Source: Ceratodon purpureus
Lineage: Eukaryota > Streptophyta > Bryopsida > Pseudoditrichales > Ditrichaceae
NCBI GenBank assembly: GCA_014871385.1
Contig: CM026423.1
Location: 7,044,967-7,108,966, forward strand
Reading direction: 5' to 3'
Length of the DNA stretch: 64,000 nucleotides
Shown here one piece after another: positions 1 to 12,700 of the stretch. Within the stretch, counting starts at the first letter, position 1, and the number at the start of each line of letters is the position of its first letter. The translations under genes were made by a program, and so were the position numbers. The notes beneath the pieces were generated by a model. It saw only the letters and a program-made list of their open reading frames with translations, was not told the origin of the DNA and did no database searches.

Positions 1-503
1 ATTCTCTCGGTCTCTATGTTAAAACTTGCCTTTCTCAGCTAGCTTTTTAATCAAGAAATTTGCGCTCCACACTTTTATTCAATGAAAAGGTTCATGTATA
101 CGTGAATAGAAATAGTAAGGCAGACTCATCCACAACAGGCGAGCGTAACAATCAATCAATGTATAGCAACAAAATGTAACGTAAGAGAAAACATGGATCA
201 ACAGTTGAACACCACAATTAATCAATAGGACGGAGTTGTTACGTAAGAGAAAAAACACGGATTCGTTCGAAAGAGAAGACATGGATTGAGGTGAGAGAGA
301 GAGAGAACGTGGATTGATATGAGGGAGACGACATGGATTGGTCAAAAAGTCTTCCATAACGGTTCAGCGTGACAATCAATCAACGAAAAAAGAGTTGAAA
401 CGTACGAGAGAAACATGGATCGTTTAAAAAAATTACATCGATGTTACACTGGATTTGCCAATTACACACCTTAGTACTAGGCTACCAACGAGGGATTATG
501 GAT
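1..503. other. Left edge; no gene recognised
   Basis: AT-rich sequence downstream of the TLP18.3 stop codon. It contains loosely repeated words such as gagagaaaacatggat and acatggattg at about 180-420, which look like a degenerate short repeat. It probably includes the 3' UTR of the minus-strand gene that ends at 504. No coding signal is supported. Confidence 0.5.
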
Positions 504-2230
504 CTACTTCCTGGAGACGTAAGCGTAGTACTGGGCCATGGGCACCACGAAAGCAATGACAAGCAAGCCACCAACAACGAGGGAGAACTGCCCTCGCTTC
601 GACTCTGTCTCTTCCTTGCTCTTGAAGTTGGACTCCCGCTTGTTCTCCTTGAACGTCGGTCCACCGGTATCTTCTTGGCCATCAATGGCCGCCACCAGAC
701 GCTTGGCAGTGCTGTAGATTGCTTCATTGTACTTCTCGTCCGTGGCCAAGACGGGCAGATTCTCGGCAGTCACAGCCTCCAGGATCTTGTCACCCACTGC
801 CTTGGTGAAGGCGGGCCCTCCCGTCACGGCTCCCTCCTTCTGGGTCGTCACGAGTAGGACAACGCCCTTGTTGTTACCCTCTTCTAGAGTTGGGTACCAC
901 TTCTCGAGGATCTGCGAATACGGTTGGGTCACAGATGTTAAGCTCGTCACTAACATTGCTCATGACATATCTCTAAGATGGGAGAAGAAAAGGGAAGACA
1001 TGGCTTACCGTATCGGCAAATTCGAAGGAGTCAGCTTTGGTGGTGATCTTCCGGAGGGTGATGACGTTGATGTGGTAACCCTTCCTCTCCTCCAAGTCAC
1101 GCAGCAAGCGCTTCAGGTCGGACCTGGTGACACGGTTCAACACATTGGCATCGTCCACCACATAGCTCTCGGAAGGAGGGCCCTCGTTCAAGACGGAGAA
1201 CTCGCTGGCGTCGGAGATGGGCACTGCGGGGCCGAGGCTCAAGGCAGCAGAGAGCGCCAGGGCGGACAGTCCTGTGCCCACGGTGGCCTTAGCCTTGTTC
1301 AGGGCGTCGCCGAGGCTCGCCTTGGGTGCTGTCACTGCCAAGCTGCATTGGGGTCTGCTCTTCCGTGATCCGGTGGATAGCGAGGGCAACGCGGTACCTG
1401 GCCATGCACATCATTTCCCTCGTAAATTTTAAAATGTGTAACGCATTAAGAATCCCTTGAAGTAATCCACATATTTAGTCTGATCAACTTCCCCTAATTC
1501 TCTGTTTTGCCATATGACCTAGAATGTGAGATAAAACCATGTGCCATCAAATCAGACCCTGTCAAACACATGAGCTGCTCACAGCATCGAAACCAAACAC
1601 TAATTCCATTGAATCCATAGCCGAGCGAGCGACCAGTAGTCCATTTCCTATGGGACTATCAGAGCGAATCACAATGCTGTACTAGAACGACTAAAGCAAA
1701 TAACCGTCTTTAAATCATGTTAGGATCTCTGAAATTCATTTGCAGATTGCATGTATAGTATCATCTAATGCCGAAATTAGGCAAAGTGACGACACGATTG
1801 TAGTAAATCATGGTCATTTCAGTGACGCTTTATCTTAAAAGAATGTCCACAAAGCTCACAACACAGAAATGGACACGAAACTGCTGCTCAAAATGGAGCT
1901 CTCGGTTCAGTCCTTTCAATCCTAAGAAAGTCAGCCTATCTCCCATTGCATTGCAATCCTCAACAGTTCTTGTACACCATTGCCCACCAACAGCCCAAAT
2001 TCAAAAACCAGCGCATTAATGACGCAACACTTGAAACTAACACCAAATTCAAATTATCTCTGAAAGCTTCCAAGCAACTCGAAGCCAAAGGTCTATCCTT
2101 CTCCTAGACATTTGATTGCGAAAAGAGTCTTACCAAGGAAGGGCGTGGTCTTCGTGGTTGGCACCACCACAGCAGGCGAGGCAGAACCCAGCAATGTGGA
2201 GCTCCCACGAGCCATCACCTCCGCCATCAT
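504..2230 (-). CDS. TLP18.3: TLP18.3 thylakoid lumen protein (TPM domain), photosystem II repair
   Basis: Three exons on the minus strand: 2134-2230, 1009-1397 and 504-911. All junctions are GT/AG and phases fit (1/2, 0/0), giving about 297 aa. In the TLP18.3/UPF0603 family this lumen protein has a TPM fold and supports turnover of photosystem II and its dimers. Exon 1 and early exon 2 form a serine/threonine-rich chloroplast transit peptide. A hydrophobic alanine/leucine stretch (LSALALSAALSLGPAVP) follows, ending near SDA, which resembles a thylakoid-transfer signal. The mature part has SEFSVLNEGPP, YVVDDANVLNRVTRSDLK, EEGNNKGVVLLVTTQKEG and LPVLATDEKYNEAIY. It ends with a membrane anchor, LVVGGLLVIAFVVPMAQYY, followed by AYVSRK. 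The chosen start is the first of two adjacent ATGs at 2230. Intron 1 is about 740 bp. Nothing appears broken. Confidence 0.93.
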
Positions 2231-3281
2231 GGCCACAGCCTGGAGTTGAGTGATAGCAGCCCAACACACGACGTTGCAAATCAGCTGCTGCTGGGAGTGG
2301 AAAGCCTCGCCCTTGGGAATGCGTTGCCTAGATTTCCCTGTGCTGCTGCAGTCCTTCTGTTGCTCTCACCCCTCCGAGGCGATGGCCGTGTCTGGTGTGG
2401 GGGTGTAGTTGATGATAGTGGATAGAAGAGAAGCTAATGGGTGGTCGCCACGTGTGAGGTTCCCATCCTGGGCCTTCTCCTCCTTTTCTTTCCAAAGGAC
2501 CAAGCAGGGCTTTGGAAACAGGCCCACAGTAATTTTCAATGAGTATCTTGCTCAGTTTGTAATTGGTGCACCGTAATGCAGTCTCCTGCTTTGAGTCCAG
2601 AGCTAGGAGTTTGCGAAAGAGGGTTGAGCTAATCCGTGGTATCAATACGGATATGTAACACTAGACTGAGAAGCAAGGGTATAGGAGTATACCCACTGGG
2701 ACTCTGGGAGTATCGAGAAAGAATATTAGAAGATGACACCGGTTGTTGACTAAACATTCCTGCACATCATTGGATTGAACTTCACTATGACTACATGCAT
2801 GGATTTAGTCATGTTTCTAACTCCTGTTTCATTCCAAATGGACGGTTCATAGATGGGGTTACTCCTGAAGTTTCGACGTTTAGATCCTGCAGTGTAGAAA
2901 AGATGGGTAAAGTGTGAGGAATGTGATAGATAAGATATTGGCGAGAGTCAGGTAGTTAATTATAGTTCGTTGATTGGTTTGCCATTTTCGAATAGGAGAT
3001 GGTCAAACGCGTGTGTAGAACACGAGCACAAGCTCCAGCAAATTCAGTCGTTTTCCAAGACGAATCAAGCGAGTGTACATCCACCCAGACATGGATACTC
3101 AACCGTTGGACCTGCCTGGCTGCAACAAGACACTGGAACCCAGCTACATTATGAAAAGATTGGATTAAACCAGCATACACAGCTGCCTCTCACTTGAGCC
3201 TACCTTTCAAGGCTTATTCATATCTACATGCAAGAAAATGCTATGACCATGCTATGGATGGGTGACAGTCCCTCAACAAAC
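2231..3281. other. Intergenic, no gene recognised
   Basis: Region between the TLP18.3 start (2230) and the SDH7-like stop (3282), so it should hold the TLP18.3 promoter and 5' leader plus the 3' UTR of its upstream neighbour. Open frames here are short, overlap on both strands and lack recognisable motifs. No RNA gene or repeat was seen. Confidence 0.5.
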
Positions 3282-4553
3282 CTATTCTGCACTTTGGCCT
3301 GCAATTGCTGTGTTCTTGGCCTCCTCAGCTCGGGCTGCATTTCTCTCCTGAACCTTCCAGCTAATCTCGTACACAATACCTGGAACGGATGAAAAAAAAA
3401 AGGCAATTATTATACCTCTGACAAAGAATTTTATATCTGAAGTTTGAACTCCAATAAACGCCATCTTGGACACTAAGCATGACCTTCCGGGCGTAAAGGG
3501 GAATATTGTAAAAGCAATCTTCCCTCAAAGACAGGAGAGCTTGCATACAGCTACACAGCTCTGGAACCTAGAACTTACAGTGCCAAACCTCCAGAAAGAT
3601 ATGGATACTTCATGAAATTTAGCAAAACGGATACTTCATCTTACCGGCTGCAACAGTGATGACAAGAACGTCTCCAAATCGTTTAATAGCCGAAACAGTG
3701 TCCTTCACTGAGTGGTACTTGCTGAGAGCTGGGTCCTTTTCAAGCAACTGCAGAGACACAAAACTAGGGTTAAATCCTCCAATCATAAACGCATCCGAGG
3801 AAACTAGCTAACATGTTAACATCGTCTGCTGCTCTAAGATTTCACAAGGAATGATCGTACACAAAACAGGAGAGTGAAACATAGAGGGAATGACAACAGA
3901 AACAAGGAAGAACAAGATAAATTACTGGATCCACCAATGTACTTAAACTAAACATAATGTAATCCTACATGGGCAGTTCGAGTTCTCATATACCCTGAAA
4001 TTCTTTCTCTATTTCACTCAAATCATGCAACTAATGAAACATCTTAATCACTCCCATCACGATCAGTTCCTGGACTAAAGAATTAGGGTTTACAGAGAAA
4101 AACAACAAACACCCTCAACCAACACAGCAAAAGTAGAAAAAACACCCCAACACCAATCCTCCCCTAATCTCACATTCCCAGCAAAAAAAAAATCACCCAC
4201 TCACCCCACCAACAAAACACAAATTTAGAAAACTAACCCAACACCAACCAAAATTCACAAAAACACAAATCATCAAAAACCGACTGAAACAGAGGAGTAA
4301 AATCCAGGAACCCAAGCACGTCATAATCACACAAAACAAGACAATCCATCCACTACCCACCCCACCCCTTTCCCCACCCATACCCCCAACAGAAACCCAA
4401 AAAAACCCAGAACCAAAATCCTCAAAAATTCTGATTAGAATTCGAATAAAGAAAGAAACTGACCATTTCCTCCCGGGCGCCGGAGCGTGTGGCCATGGCG
4501 CGCGTCTGCGGGGCGACCAGGCGCCTGGCGATCGAGGTACGCAACGCCTGCAT
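3282..4553 (-). CDS. SDH7: SDH7-like small subunit of mitochondrial complex II
   Basis: Three exons on the minus strand: 4464-4553, 3645-3747 and 3282-3379. GT/AG sites and phases fit (0, then 1/2), giving a 96-aa protein. Exon 1 encodes an arginine-rich mitochondrial presequence (MQALRTSIARRLVAPQTRAM) and then GAREEM. Exon 2 has LLEKDPALSKYHSVKDTV and RFGDVLVITVAAG. Exon 3 has IVYEISWKVQERNAARAEEA. This order, with an acidic block, a K/H-rich helix, GDVL plus one membrane helix, YEI and a charged tail, is what I recall of plant succinate dehydrogenase subunit 7. SDH7 is a plant-specific accessory subunit of complex II in the inner membrane. The first intron (about 716 bp) is long for so small a gene. 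The family call rests on motif memory and could be another single-helix mitochondrial protein. Confidence 0.72.
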
Positions 4554-5967
4554 GGTGGCTGACGAAGAAGATGGGATGCACCAGAGATATAACGTAGCTA
4601 TGATTGTGATGCAATTGTGGAGCGATTGAGAGATGCAAATGTGCAATTGGGGAGTGGGGTGGGAGTGGTTAAACGCAGTGTGGGAGATGTCTCTCTCGGG
4701 GGGAGATGGGAGTGTGGGAGATGCACCGTTTTGGGTCGATCTTCCGGGGCTGCGTTGGGTCGCTCTCTCCTGCTCTTCCCCGCGACGAATGTGAGCTAGT
4801 TTTTGGGCTCTGCGATGAAGTTTTAGGGTTTTCCATGACTCATGCCGTCACTCACTGCCTCACTGCCAGGTGCCACATGAATAATTCTAGAATTATTTCC
4901 CTAAACCCAAATATATTTCTTAAAATATAAATTTTGAATCTTAAAAAATTGAAGACAAAAAACTAAATATATGGTATTTTTAAGGTAATATTCTGTTATT
5001 TTTAAGTCATTCAATATCATTTTTAGTGTTTCTTTTTACTAAAAAACAAAATCTAGAAATTCAATTTTTAAAGTTGAACCAAATTTTATTAAATAAAAAA
5101 CGAAAGATGCTTGTGCCCTAGGTTGCAAACCTTGATATGGTGTTGTGGTGATGATAGGATATTGGTTTGGATTTATTAAGGATTTTAATCATGTATTGAC
5201 TTCTCATGAATTGGGAAAATCTGAGAGGATTTGGATGTGTTGTGACATGTGATTTTTTGGTAGATTACATGAAATTTGTTTTTAAAAAGGAAATTGAACC
5301 ATGGTGGTTAGGAATTACCTTGAAGTTTTGGCATTTTTTCTAAATGTTATTGTAGTGGTTTGTTCTTAGGAATTTATGAAGTTTCCAATTTATATTTTCA
5401 TTAGTACTTGATTCGATTGTGATTTATTAATATTATGAGCTGGATGATGAAAAAAAGCATGCCAAACATGATATTTAGAGTGGAATTGGTTTCTTCAAAG
5501 GGTAAGTTTTCTAACACTAAATTTTTTTGAATAGGCCTATTTGCAACCGCAAATCATTGGCGACTATGGCACCAAAACACAATTGTTTCTAAAAACCATT
5601 ATAACTCAAAAAGTAAAAACAATTCTACATTTGGTCGCACAAGGTATTTTTGCATCAATGGATTAGTTATAGCTTCCAAGAATAATAGTTATTCTTGTAT
5701 TTCTATGCAATGTTTGAGTCATTTGAGGATATTTGTAGTGATTTTATCAAAAATAAATTAATCAATAAAAATAAAATCGTTTCTTTAAAGACAAATCATG
5801 TTTTTTTTTCTAAATAAAATAATTTTTTCTAAGAGGGTAATAAACTTAATTTGATTCTCTAATAAAAATATAAAGTTGTTCTTTATTGAATCTAATACAT
5901 TATATGATAAATAAAATATACAAGTGCATGTCAAAATTCATATTTTGTAAAAAATATATACTCAAAT
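4554..5967. other. Intergenic, AT-rich; SDH7 promoter side
   Basis: The first 250 bases upstream of the SDH7-like start are GC-richer and probably hold its promoter. From about 4,900 to 5,970 the sequence is very AT-rich with no sustained reading frame. It may belong to a non-autonomous transposon whose conserved palindromic part begins at 5,968. Confidence 0.5.
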
Positions 5968-6037
5968 ATATCTATTATACAAGTGAGCATGGATGTCTCA
6001 CTCGACGGTTCCACGCCGGAATCCGTCGAGGAGACAA
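5968..6037 (+). repeat. 70-bp palindromic element, copy 1 (inverted partner at 26115-26184)
   Basis: This segment matches the reverse complement of 26115-26184 without gaps, at about 60 of 70 positions by eye. Its core, 5994-6036, is a near-perfect palindrome. Outer arms are tgtctc/gagaca and inner arms are ctcgacgg/ccgtcgag around a gcc loop. The loop differs from the partner (aat) while the stem is kept. The 26-kb partner lies about 40 bp inside a Helitron-like CTAG end, so this copy may be the subterminal part of a related element. No matching CTAG end follows here. Confidence 0.7.
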
Positions 6038-7953
6038 CTCACACCTTTAGCATGTGCCTCGGGGACCGCTACGGCAGTGGTGGCGCGCAGGGTGCAATTG
6101 CGAACGGTTTGATGGAGAAAGAAGGCGACACATTCTTGCAGTGCTACCTGATCCGCCTCCACGCTACGACTTTCCATGCACATGCAGCGTGCTTTGGGGC
6201 AATTTCGATGAGCTCTAAGGAACCCCGCTCAGATAGGAGGCGCCGTTAGTTGCTGGTTTGTGAACTCTCTGCGAATTGCATCGTGGACATCGTGGACGTC
6301 GTGGACCGAAGTGCAGCTCGCCTGCGGTTCTATCCGCCTCGCCAAGGCGCTAGGTTGGCCCAGACTGCACCCAGATTGTGCTCAGATTGCACTCCAGAAG
6401 CGCTGCCTCATCCTTGGTGAGCTCTCTCCCGACCCATGTTTACTTTAGGCAATCAAAGTTGCTAGCTTGGTGGAGTCGTGGACTGTGTCTGCCTGGACTT
6501 TGTGGTGTTCGTTGGTTCAGTTGCACCGCTTAAGCTTTTTCGTTTGCACTTGTGGACTCAGCTTCACTGCTCTCGTGTCGTCGCTTGACCAAATTCATTG
6601 CGAGTTTTTCGCTTTATGTAAGTCTTTGGTTCCGGTTTGGTTTGGTTTGGTCTTTGAAGGATTTACTTCGGGTGGAAGTGGATACTTGTTGCTGGTTTTT
6701 TTCAGGGAGGGTGGTGGAGGTGACTAAGTTTTTCGAGGTGCTCTTCTATTCGTGAATTAGTTGTTTTTTTGAGGAGTTTTGTGGAATGGTTGTTGTTGTA
6801 GAAGCTGTGTTAGTTTTGTTTGGGTTGCTGTGAATGCTGCTGTTTTCGTGGTTGGGTGATGCTTGAGTTTTTAGTTTCAGTGAACTTCAGGTGTTTGTTT
6901 GCTTTTTTCTGTGTTTGGATATTGTTGTGTGTTTTCGTGGGTTGAGACATTCGGAATGTGAGCAATGGTGGCTCTCATTTTGCGTACTCTTTTTCTGATA
7001 AGGTGTAGCGCTTGTGAGTGCGTGTGTGATGGCGTTCTATTTTAGAGCTCCAGGTTGTGTGTTTCGTGAGACAGCTTGCATGCAATAGTTTTGGTTGCTG
7101 TCTATGGTTGTGGACATTCCGGTTTGTGTATTGCAGTAATTGAGTGTTCTCGGAGTTTGTTGTGTTGATTTTTGTTCCTAGGTGGTTTTTCCGGTTGTGT
7201 TGTTGTGGAGTTTTGCCTTGGTTGGGGAGCCCTGGATATGTCTGGGAGAGGCTTGAGTGGGTTTTTGGAAGTAGGAAGATCTGAAGGTTTAGCGTGGACT
7301 TGCAGCGTGGACAAATATTGGACAAGTCGCATCATCCGCGCACACCCGATGTGAGGCTGAGGATATTCAAGTTGTCACCTTGCTTTGTACCAAACGGGGC
7401 TGAGGTACATAATCACAACAATAGCAGCTGTGTGGTTCCAGTGTAAATCCTAGGATTTATGGTTTGGTGCTAGGGTGGCCACAAAGAATACATTGGGAGC
7501 GAATTTTTGGCTTCATCAAAAAAAATTATGGAGAAGCCCTCTGGCAATCCCTGTTTTTTTTCCCACTAATTTCGGGTATTATGTAGTTTTATGTCATTGA
7601 ACACCTTAAAAAGTGCAATTTGTTGGAGGAATGAGGGCTCTACCCAAGTTACACGTTGAGTAATTTTTGGCTTCGACCAATCAATGATTTTAGGACTTTA
7701 TAGCCAAATATAGAAAATTTCTATTTTTATTTCGCCATTAGGCTCTATTTCGCCAGTAAAAGAAACACTGGTGTGGTTCTAATCCTTTTGACTCTGAGAA
7801 ACCATGAATATTCGAAACAGTTTCACTTTTACAATATATCCTCATACTTTCGGAAAGTACCGGTCTCAGCAAAGTTTGGTTTGGTTTTTGGAGCAGGTTG
7901 CTTGTTTGTAGTGTCTATGAAACGCTTATGTCTGATCTGAAATTCAATCGCAG
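6038..7953. other. No gene supported; GC-richer start, then T/G-rich DNA
   Basis: Positions 6038-6450 are GC-richer and contain an open frame of 88 codons that starts in the palindromic repeat. It has no recognised motif and is treated as chance. The rest is T/G-rich on the plus strand, resembling leader or intron sequence upstream of the LRR receptor-kinase remnant. A first exon of that gene could lie here but cannot be identified. Confidence 0.4.
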
Positions 7954-8785
7954 GAAGTTGGACGGCAATTTTATTTCTGGGACATTGAATCTGCAACCGC
8001 TGCAGACCACTTCTGGGTTACAGCTGATTTCACTGGTGAACAATAACATCACAGATGTTATATTTCCAGCTACTATAACTTTGCAGTCTGCTTCTAATCT
8101 GACTACTTTGAGTAATCTCTTGTAAGTATCTGCGAAATCTACCTATGGCTTCTTGTTGCTGCTTATTTCTACCTTCCAGTGAGTTTCAGTACAGTCATCA
8201 AGTTTAGAGTCACAAACCTACCAGATGAGCGTGAGCTTGCTTCAGCGTCCGAGAGTATAATTCAAGTGACTGATGCAAGCAACCTTGGTGGAGATCCTGT
8301 TTGCAGTCTTGGTGCAAATCCCTACTGTAGTGATCCTCAGGCAGACCTGCTGCTGCAAGTCTGTCGCTCAAATCCGTTCCAGGTTTTGACAAAACGTCAG
8401 TAAATAATTCTCAATCTAATTGCCTGGATGTTTTTTGCTAATAACTGTTTATCTAGGGAGTTTAGGGGAAATTTGAGCCACTGAGCTTAGCACTAAAAAT
8501 TCATATTCCAGTTGTGTGCAAGTTTGTGGCATACACACATCTTGAAGTTTGGTAGCAGTCCTTCTCTGTCAGCTCAACATTGATAAGATAGAAAGTCTTG
8601 TGGTAGTCACTAACCCGATCACTATTTGCCTGCAATAGGAACCTTCTTTAAGAAGAACCACAATGTGACCATAATTATACCAGTGGTGGCTACTGCTATT
8701 ATTGTGTTGCTGGCGTCTATCGTCTCTTTGGTTATAATCCGGAGATTGTTCAAAAGGATCCGTGTCCTTCGTGATATCCAGCGAG
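7954..8785 (+). pseudogene. LRR receptor-like kinase remnant (last LRR, juxtamembrane, TM; no kinase)
   Basis: Three exon-like blocks are visible. Positions 7954-8121 encode leucine-rich repeat sequence (GNFISGTLNLQPL, LQLISLVNNNITDV). Positions 8180-8402 encode a post-LRR cysteine segment (GGDPVCSLGANPYCSD) typical of plant LRR receptor kinases. Positions 8639-8785 encode a membrane helix (IIIPVVATAIIVLLASIVSL) followed by the basic stop-transfer RRLFKRIRVLRDIQR. Blocks 1 and 3 end at good donor sites. The first two blocks do not join in one frame, because the joined frame meets a stop. No kinase domain follows before the AT-rich flank of the Helitron gene. It is therefore a truncated copy, perhaps cut or carried by transposons. 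Fragments with LRR character also lie beyond the Helitron gene on the minus strand (about 14,580-14,740). Confidence 0.7.
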
Positions 8786-9786
8786 GTATGTCCACTATCT
8801 TTCCTTTTTCAAATCAATCCAACAGGACTTGAGCAGTTGTGGAAGTTGATAAGCCCTCCTGGATCTGCTACTCATTGAACTGACCGGATTTTGAAGTACG
8901 AGTTGTTGTGTGGACAGGTACGAGTTGAACATGCGGAGGAATATATTTCGGCTTCGTGGTTTCGTTTTAGTGCTTCCATCGTGAGCCTCCGGTTCGTGTT
9001 TAGAGCGGACTTCTTGGGTTTAAGTGCTAGGATTTTGCGCCAATTGAGTGTTCATTTGTACACAGAGGTATTACTCTATCTCAGAGAGGCATTGAAATAT
9101 TTGTAATTGGATTGCTTTTCAAGGAAGGAAAGAACATCATTTTATAAAATATAAATATTTCAATCAGAGTTAAAGCTCAGTTAAATGTGCGTGTTCCAGA
9201 CTGTGCGTGTTCCAGAATCTGATGAAGAAGATATTACTGTTTGACGTTGTAGTTTGAAAAGACTTTTACATGTTTATTTCCTTCTGTTTATTATATAGTA
9301 TAGCGTTTGTTTTAAATTAAATATTGTTGTTTTTTGCTATAAATTATTAGACTATCAACTCAATATTCTATTGCAAGGTTTTTTGGAATTTGTGTCTTTT
9401 GAATCTCAATGATGAAAATGATTTTTGAAATTGTTGTTTTGAATGTTAGAAGTGAAAATTATGTATGCCTTTAATTATATTGTTTTTGAGCTCAATGTAT
9501 ACATATTATAAGCATCACATTTTCTTTGAACTTCAAAGAACCTTGAAGAATTAATGATAATAAAGATTTTGATATTCAATAACATTTATCCAAATATCTT
9601 GAAAAGTATCTGTATCTCACATTCCTCATTTTTTTTCTAATGTTTAGATGTATTTTAAGATTTTTTATTTTAAACTTATATTAAAAAAATATATTTGATA
9701 CCTTTAGCTCATATTATTTATTATTACATTTGACATGATGCAGGTGATTATGTGATATATATATATATATATTTTGTCCATGAAAA
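8786..9786. other. No gene; AT-rich flank upstream of Helitron ORF
   Basis: Positions 8,786-9,110 hold decayed sequence without a recognised domain. From 9,120 it becomes strongly AT-rich, with a (TA)n tract at about 9,756-9,773. The Helitron 5' terminus should lie in or before this stretch, but a TC start with a preceding A is too short a signal to place by eye. Confidence 0.4.
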
Positions 9787-12700
9787 ATGGACAATTCATT
9801 GGTAGAAGAAGAGACTTTGCCTTACAGCCATAGAGCTGGAGGTGTTGCCGAGGTGCAAAGTCAAAGTATGTATGAACAGTTATTGAGGCGACGTGCAGCA
9901 CGAAGAACTAGCAGAGCCAGAGAGGATGGCGGTGCACATGAAGTACGCTTGGAGAGGTCACGATTAGGAAGACGTGGGCGGATGGATTTGACTCCTCATT
10001 ATTTGGGTCGCATGGATCGAGTTTGTACTTACTGTCGTGGACTACATTGGAGTGATGAAAGATTGACAACCTCAAGTAATCTAAATCCACAATTTGGATC
10101 TTGTTGTCTAAAAGGCAAGGTGAGCCTTCCTTTATTGCGAGATCCTCCACAACGGTTGCGCCAGTTATTTGAAGGTGACGACGAACAAGCTAAAGAATTT
10201 TGTACAAATATCCGGAGATACAATGCTGCCTTTGCGTTTACTTCTGTTGGGACTTCAAGTTCCAATACATACGTTGCAGGAAATGGTCCCTATGTTTTTA
10301 AATTCCAAGGAGAATTAATACATCTGAGTGGATCGTTGTTGCCTACTGTTGGTGAAACACCCAAATATGCTCAACTTTATTTTATTGATACTACTGAGGC
10401 AACTAACATTCGAATGGAGCGTAATCCAGAGTGTACTCAAACTACTATGCTGGAGATTCAAGAATTATTACAAACTCATCATGCGTTTCATAGACACTAC
10501 AAACAAGCATATGAAATCATGATGGAGTTCAAACAACAACAAGAACAACAACAACAACAACAACGACAATGTGGTAGAAGAATTCCAAATGTTGTTGCGC
10601 ATTTGCATTTTGAAGGTCAAATGGATCGAAGACGCTACAATCTTCCGGCAGGCAGTGAGATAGCTGTTTTAATACCTGGAGAGGAAGATCGACCACAAGG
10701 AACACGAGATATTGTGCTTCGACTAAGAGGGGAAGGTCATTTTTTGGAGCGTATTCATGAGTGTCATCCTGCTTATTTGCCATTGCACTATGTGCTGTTA
10801 GTTCCATTTGGGGAGCTTGGATGGCATGAAGGTCTAACCCATTCTAATGCTGAAGGTCGGCTGACCCAAAAAGAATACTTTGCTTTTCGGTTATTCCCAC
10901 AGAATTCAGAATTTTCTACCATTCTTTGTGGTGGGAAGTTATTTCAACAATTCATTGTCGATCCTTGGGCTCCGACCGAACAAAATAGATTGAACTATAT
11001 CCGAATGAATCAATCGGATTTGCGTGCCGATCTGTATCAAGGCCTTGCTGATGCACTACAAGATGATGGAGAAAGAAACATGAATCTTGAAAACTTGGGG
11101 CATCGTATTATTCATCCATCAAGTCACATTGGTAGTGCTCGGAACATGTTTGAATTGTTTCAGGATTCCATGGCCATAACCAGATTTTTTCAACATCCAG
11201 ATGTTTTTGGAACCATGACGGCAAATCCCAATTGGCGTGAGATACAAGAAGCACTTTTGCCTATACAAACTGCAGCAGATCGGCCTGATACCGTAGCGCG
11301 CGTATTTGAACTTAAGCGCAATGCACTCATGGCTGATATCAGAAAGATGCATTTTTTTGGAAAATCTGTTGCCCACGTTTTTGTCGTTGAGTTCCAAAAG
11401 CGGACTTTGCTTCATATGCACTTTTTGATCTTTCTTGCTAATGAAGACAAGATAAGAGAACCTTGCCAAGTTGATAGAATAGTATGTGCAGAGTTCCCTG
11501 ATGAACAAGAGGATCCTGAACTTTTTGGTATGGTCCTAAAGCACATGGTCCATGGACCATGTACTCGTGATCGGTGTCTCGACGTGACTGGAAAATGCAC
11601 AAAACGCTTTCCTAAATCTTTCCAAGATCAAACTGCAATGGACCAAGATGGTTACCCTCTTTATCGTCGACGCAATGATGGACGCTATTTTGAAAAACAC
11701 GGATTTTTCTTCAACAACAGCCATATTGTTCCCTATAACCCTGATTTGATATAAAAGTATTACTGCCATATTAACATTGAAGTTTGTGCATCTGTTCAAG
11801 CAGTTAAATATATCCATAAATACATCTATAAAGGTCATGATAGGGCTACTTCGAGGATTGGGGAGGAACAAGATGAGATCAAACAATACCTAGATGCACG
11901 TTACATTGGAGCATCGGAGGCTGTGCGACGTTTATTCAAAATGACGATGCACGATGAAGATCCCAATGTTGTTAGGCTACATTTACATTTGCCAGGGATG
12001 CATCGTGTGATTTTTAATACTCGCGATGATCCTCTCACTGTTTTGAATCGTGGCCAAGTTCAAAGAACCAGATTGACAGAGTTCTTTAGCATGTGTGCTA
12101 CAGATTAAAATGCCCGTCGGTTGACATATCAAGAGTTTCCCCAACATTATGTTTGGAAACAACATGAGAGTACATGGAAGATTCGTGAAAGAGGCTTTGC
12201 TATCGGTAGGTTGTATTTTGCAAGACCAGCTGAAGGCGAACGTTTCTATCTGCGACTTCTACTAACAACTATTGTTGGGCCTCGCTCATTTGAAGATCTA
12301 CGAACGGTGAATGGAGTAGTACATGGAACCTTCAAAGATGCCTGTAATGCTCTAGGCTTATTACAAGACGATGGAGAGTGGATTCAGTGCTTAGAAGAAG
12401 CATCTATTATGCGTACCGGTGCATCATTGCGCAATTTGTTTGTGGTTATACTCTCCGAATGCAACCCTTCTCATCCTGAGTTATTATGGCAGCGATTTCG
12501 TCCTCATCTGTGTGATGACTTGCGTCATCGTCTTCGCCAAAACTATGGATTATCTGAACCGAGTGAAGAAGAAGTATACGATTTTGGCCTTTTTCTCATT
12601 GATGAGATATTGCGTGAGCAGTCAAACAAAAACCTTTCTTTGTTTCCCCCAATGCCAATACCAACTCTAAATTGGTCCCATCATCGTGATAATCGATTCA

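Noticed and set aside
727..1368. 213-codon open frame on the plus strand
   Set aside because: Antisense to TLP18.3 exons 2 and 3 and running across its intron. No domain seen.
4193..4381. Gly/Trp-rich 62-codon frame on the minus strand
   Set aside because: Lies in the first intron of the SDH7-like gene and reflects an A/C-rich tract.
6038..6110. A Helitron CTRR end after the palindrome at 5994-6036
   Set aside because: The sequence after 6,037 diverges from the 26-kb copy and has no CTAG|T at the expected distance.
5983..6249. 88-codon ORF starting in the palindromic repeat
   Set aside because: It begins inside a repeat shared with a non-coding site at 26 kb, shows no motif, and lacks neighbours in frame.
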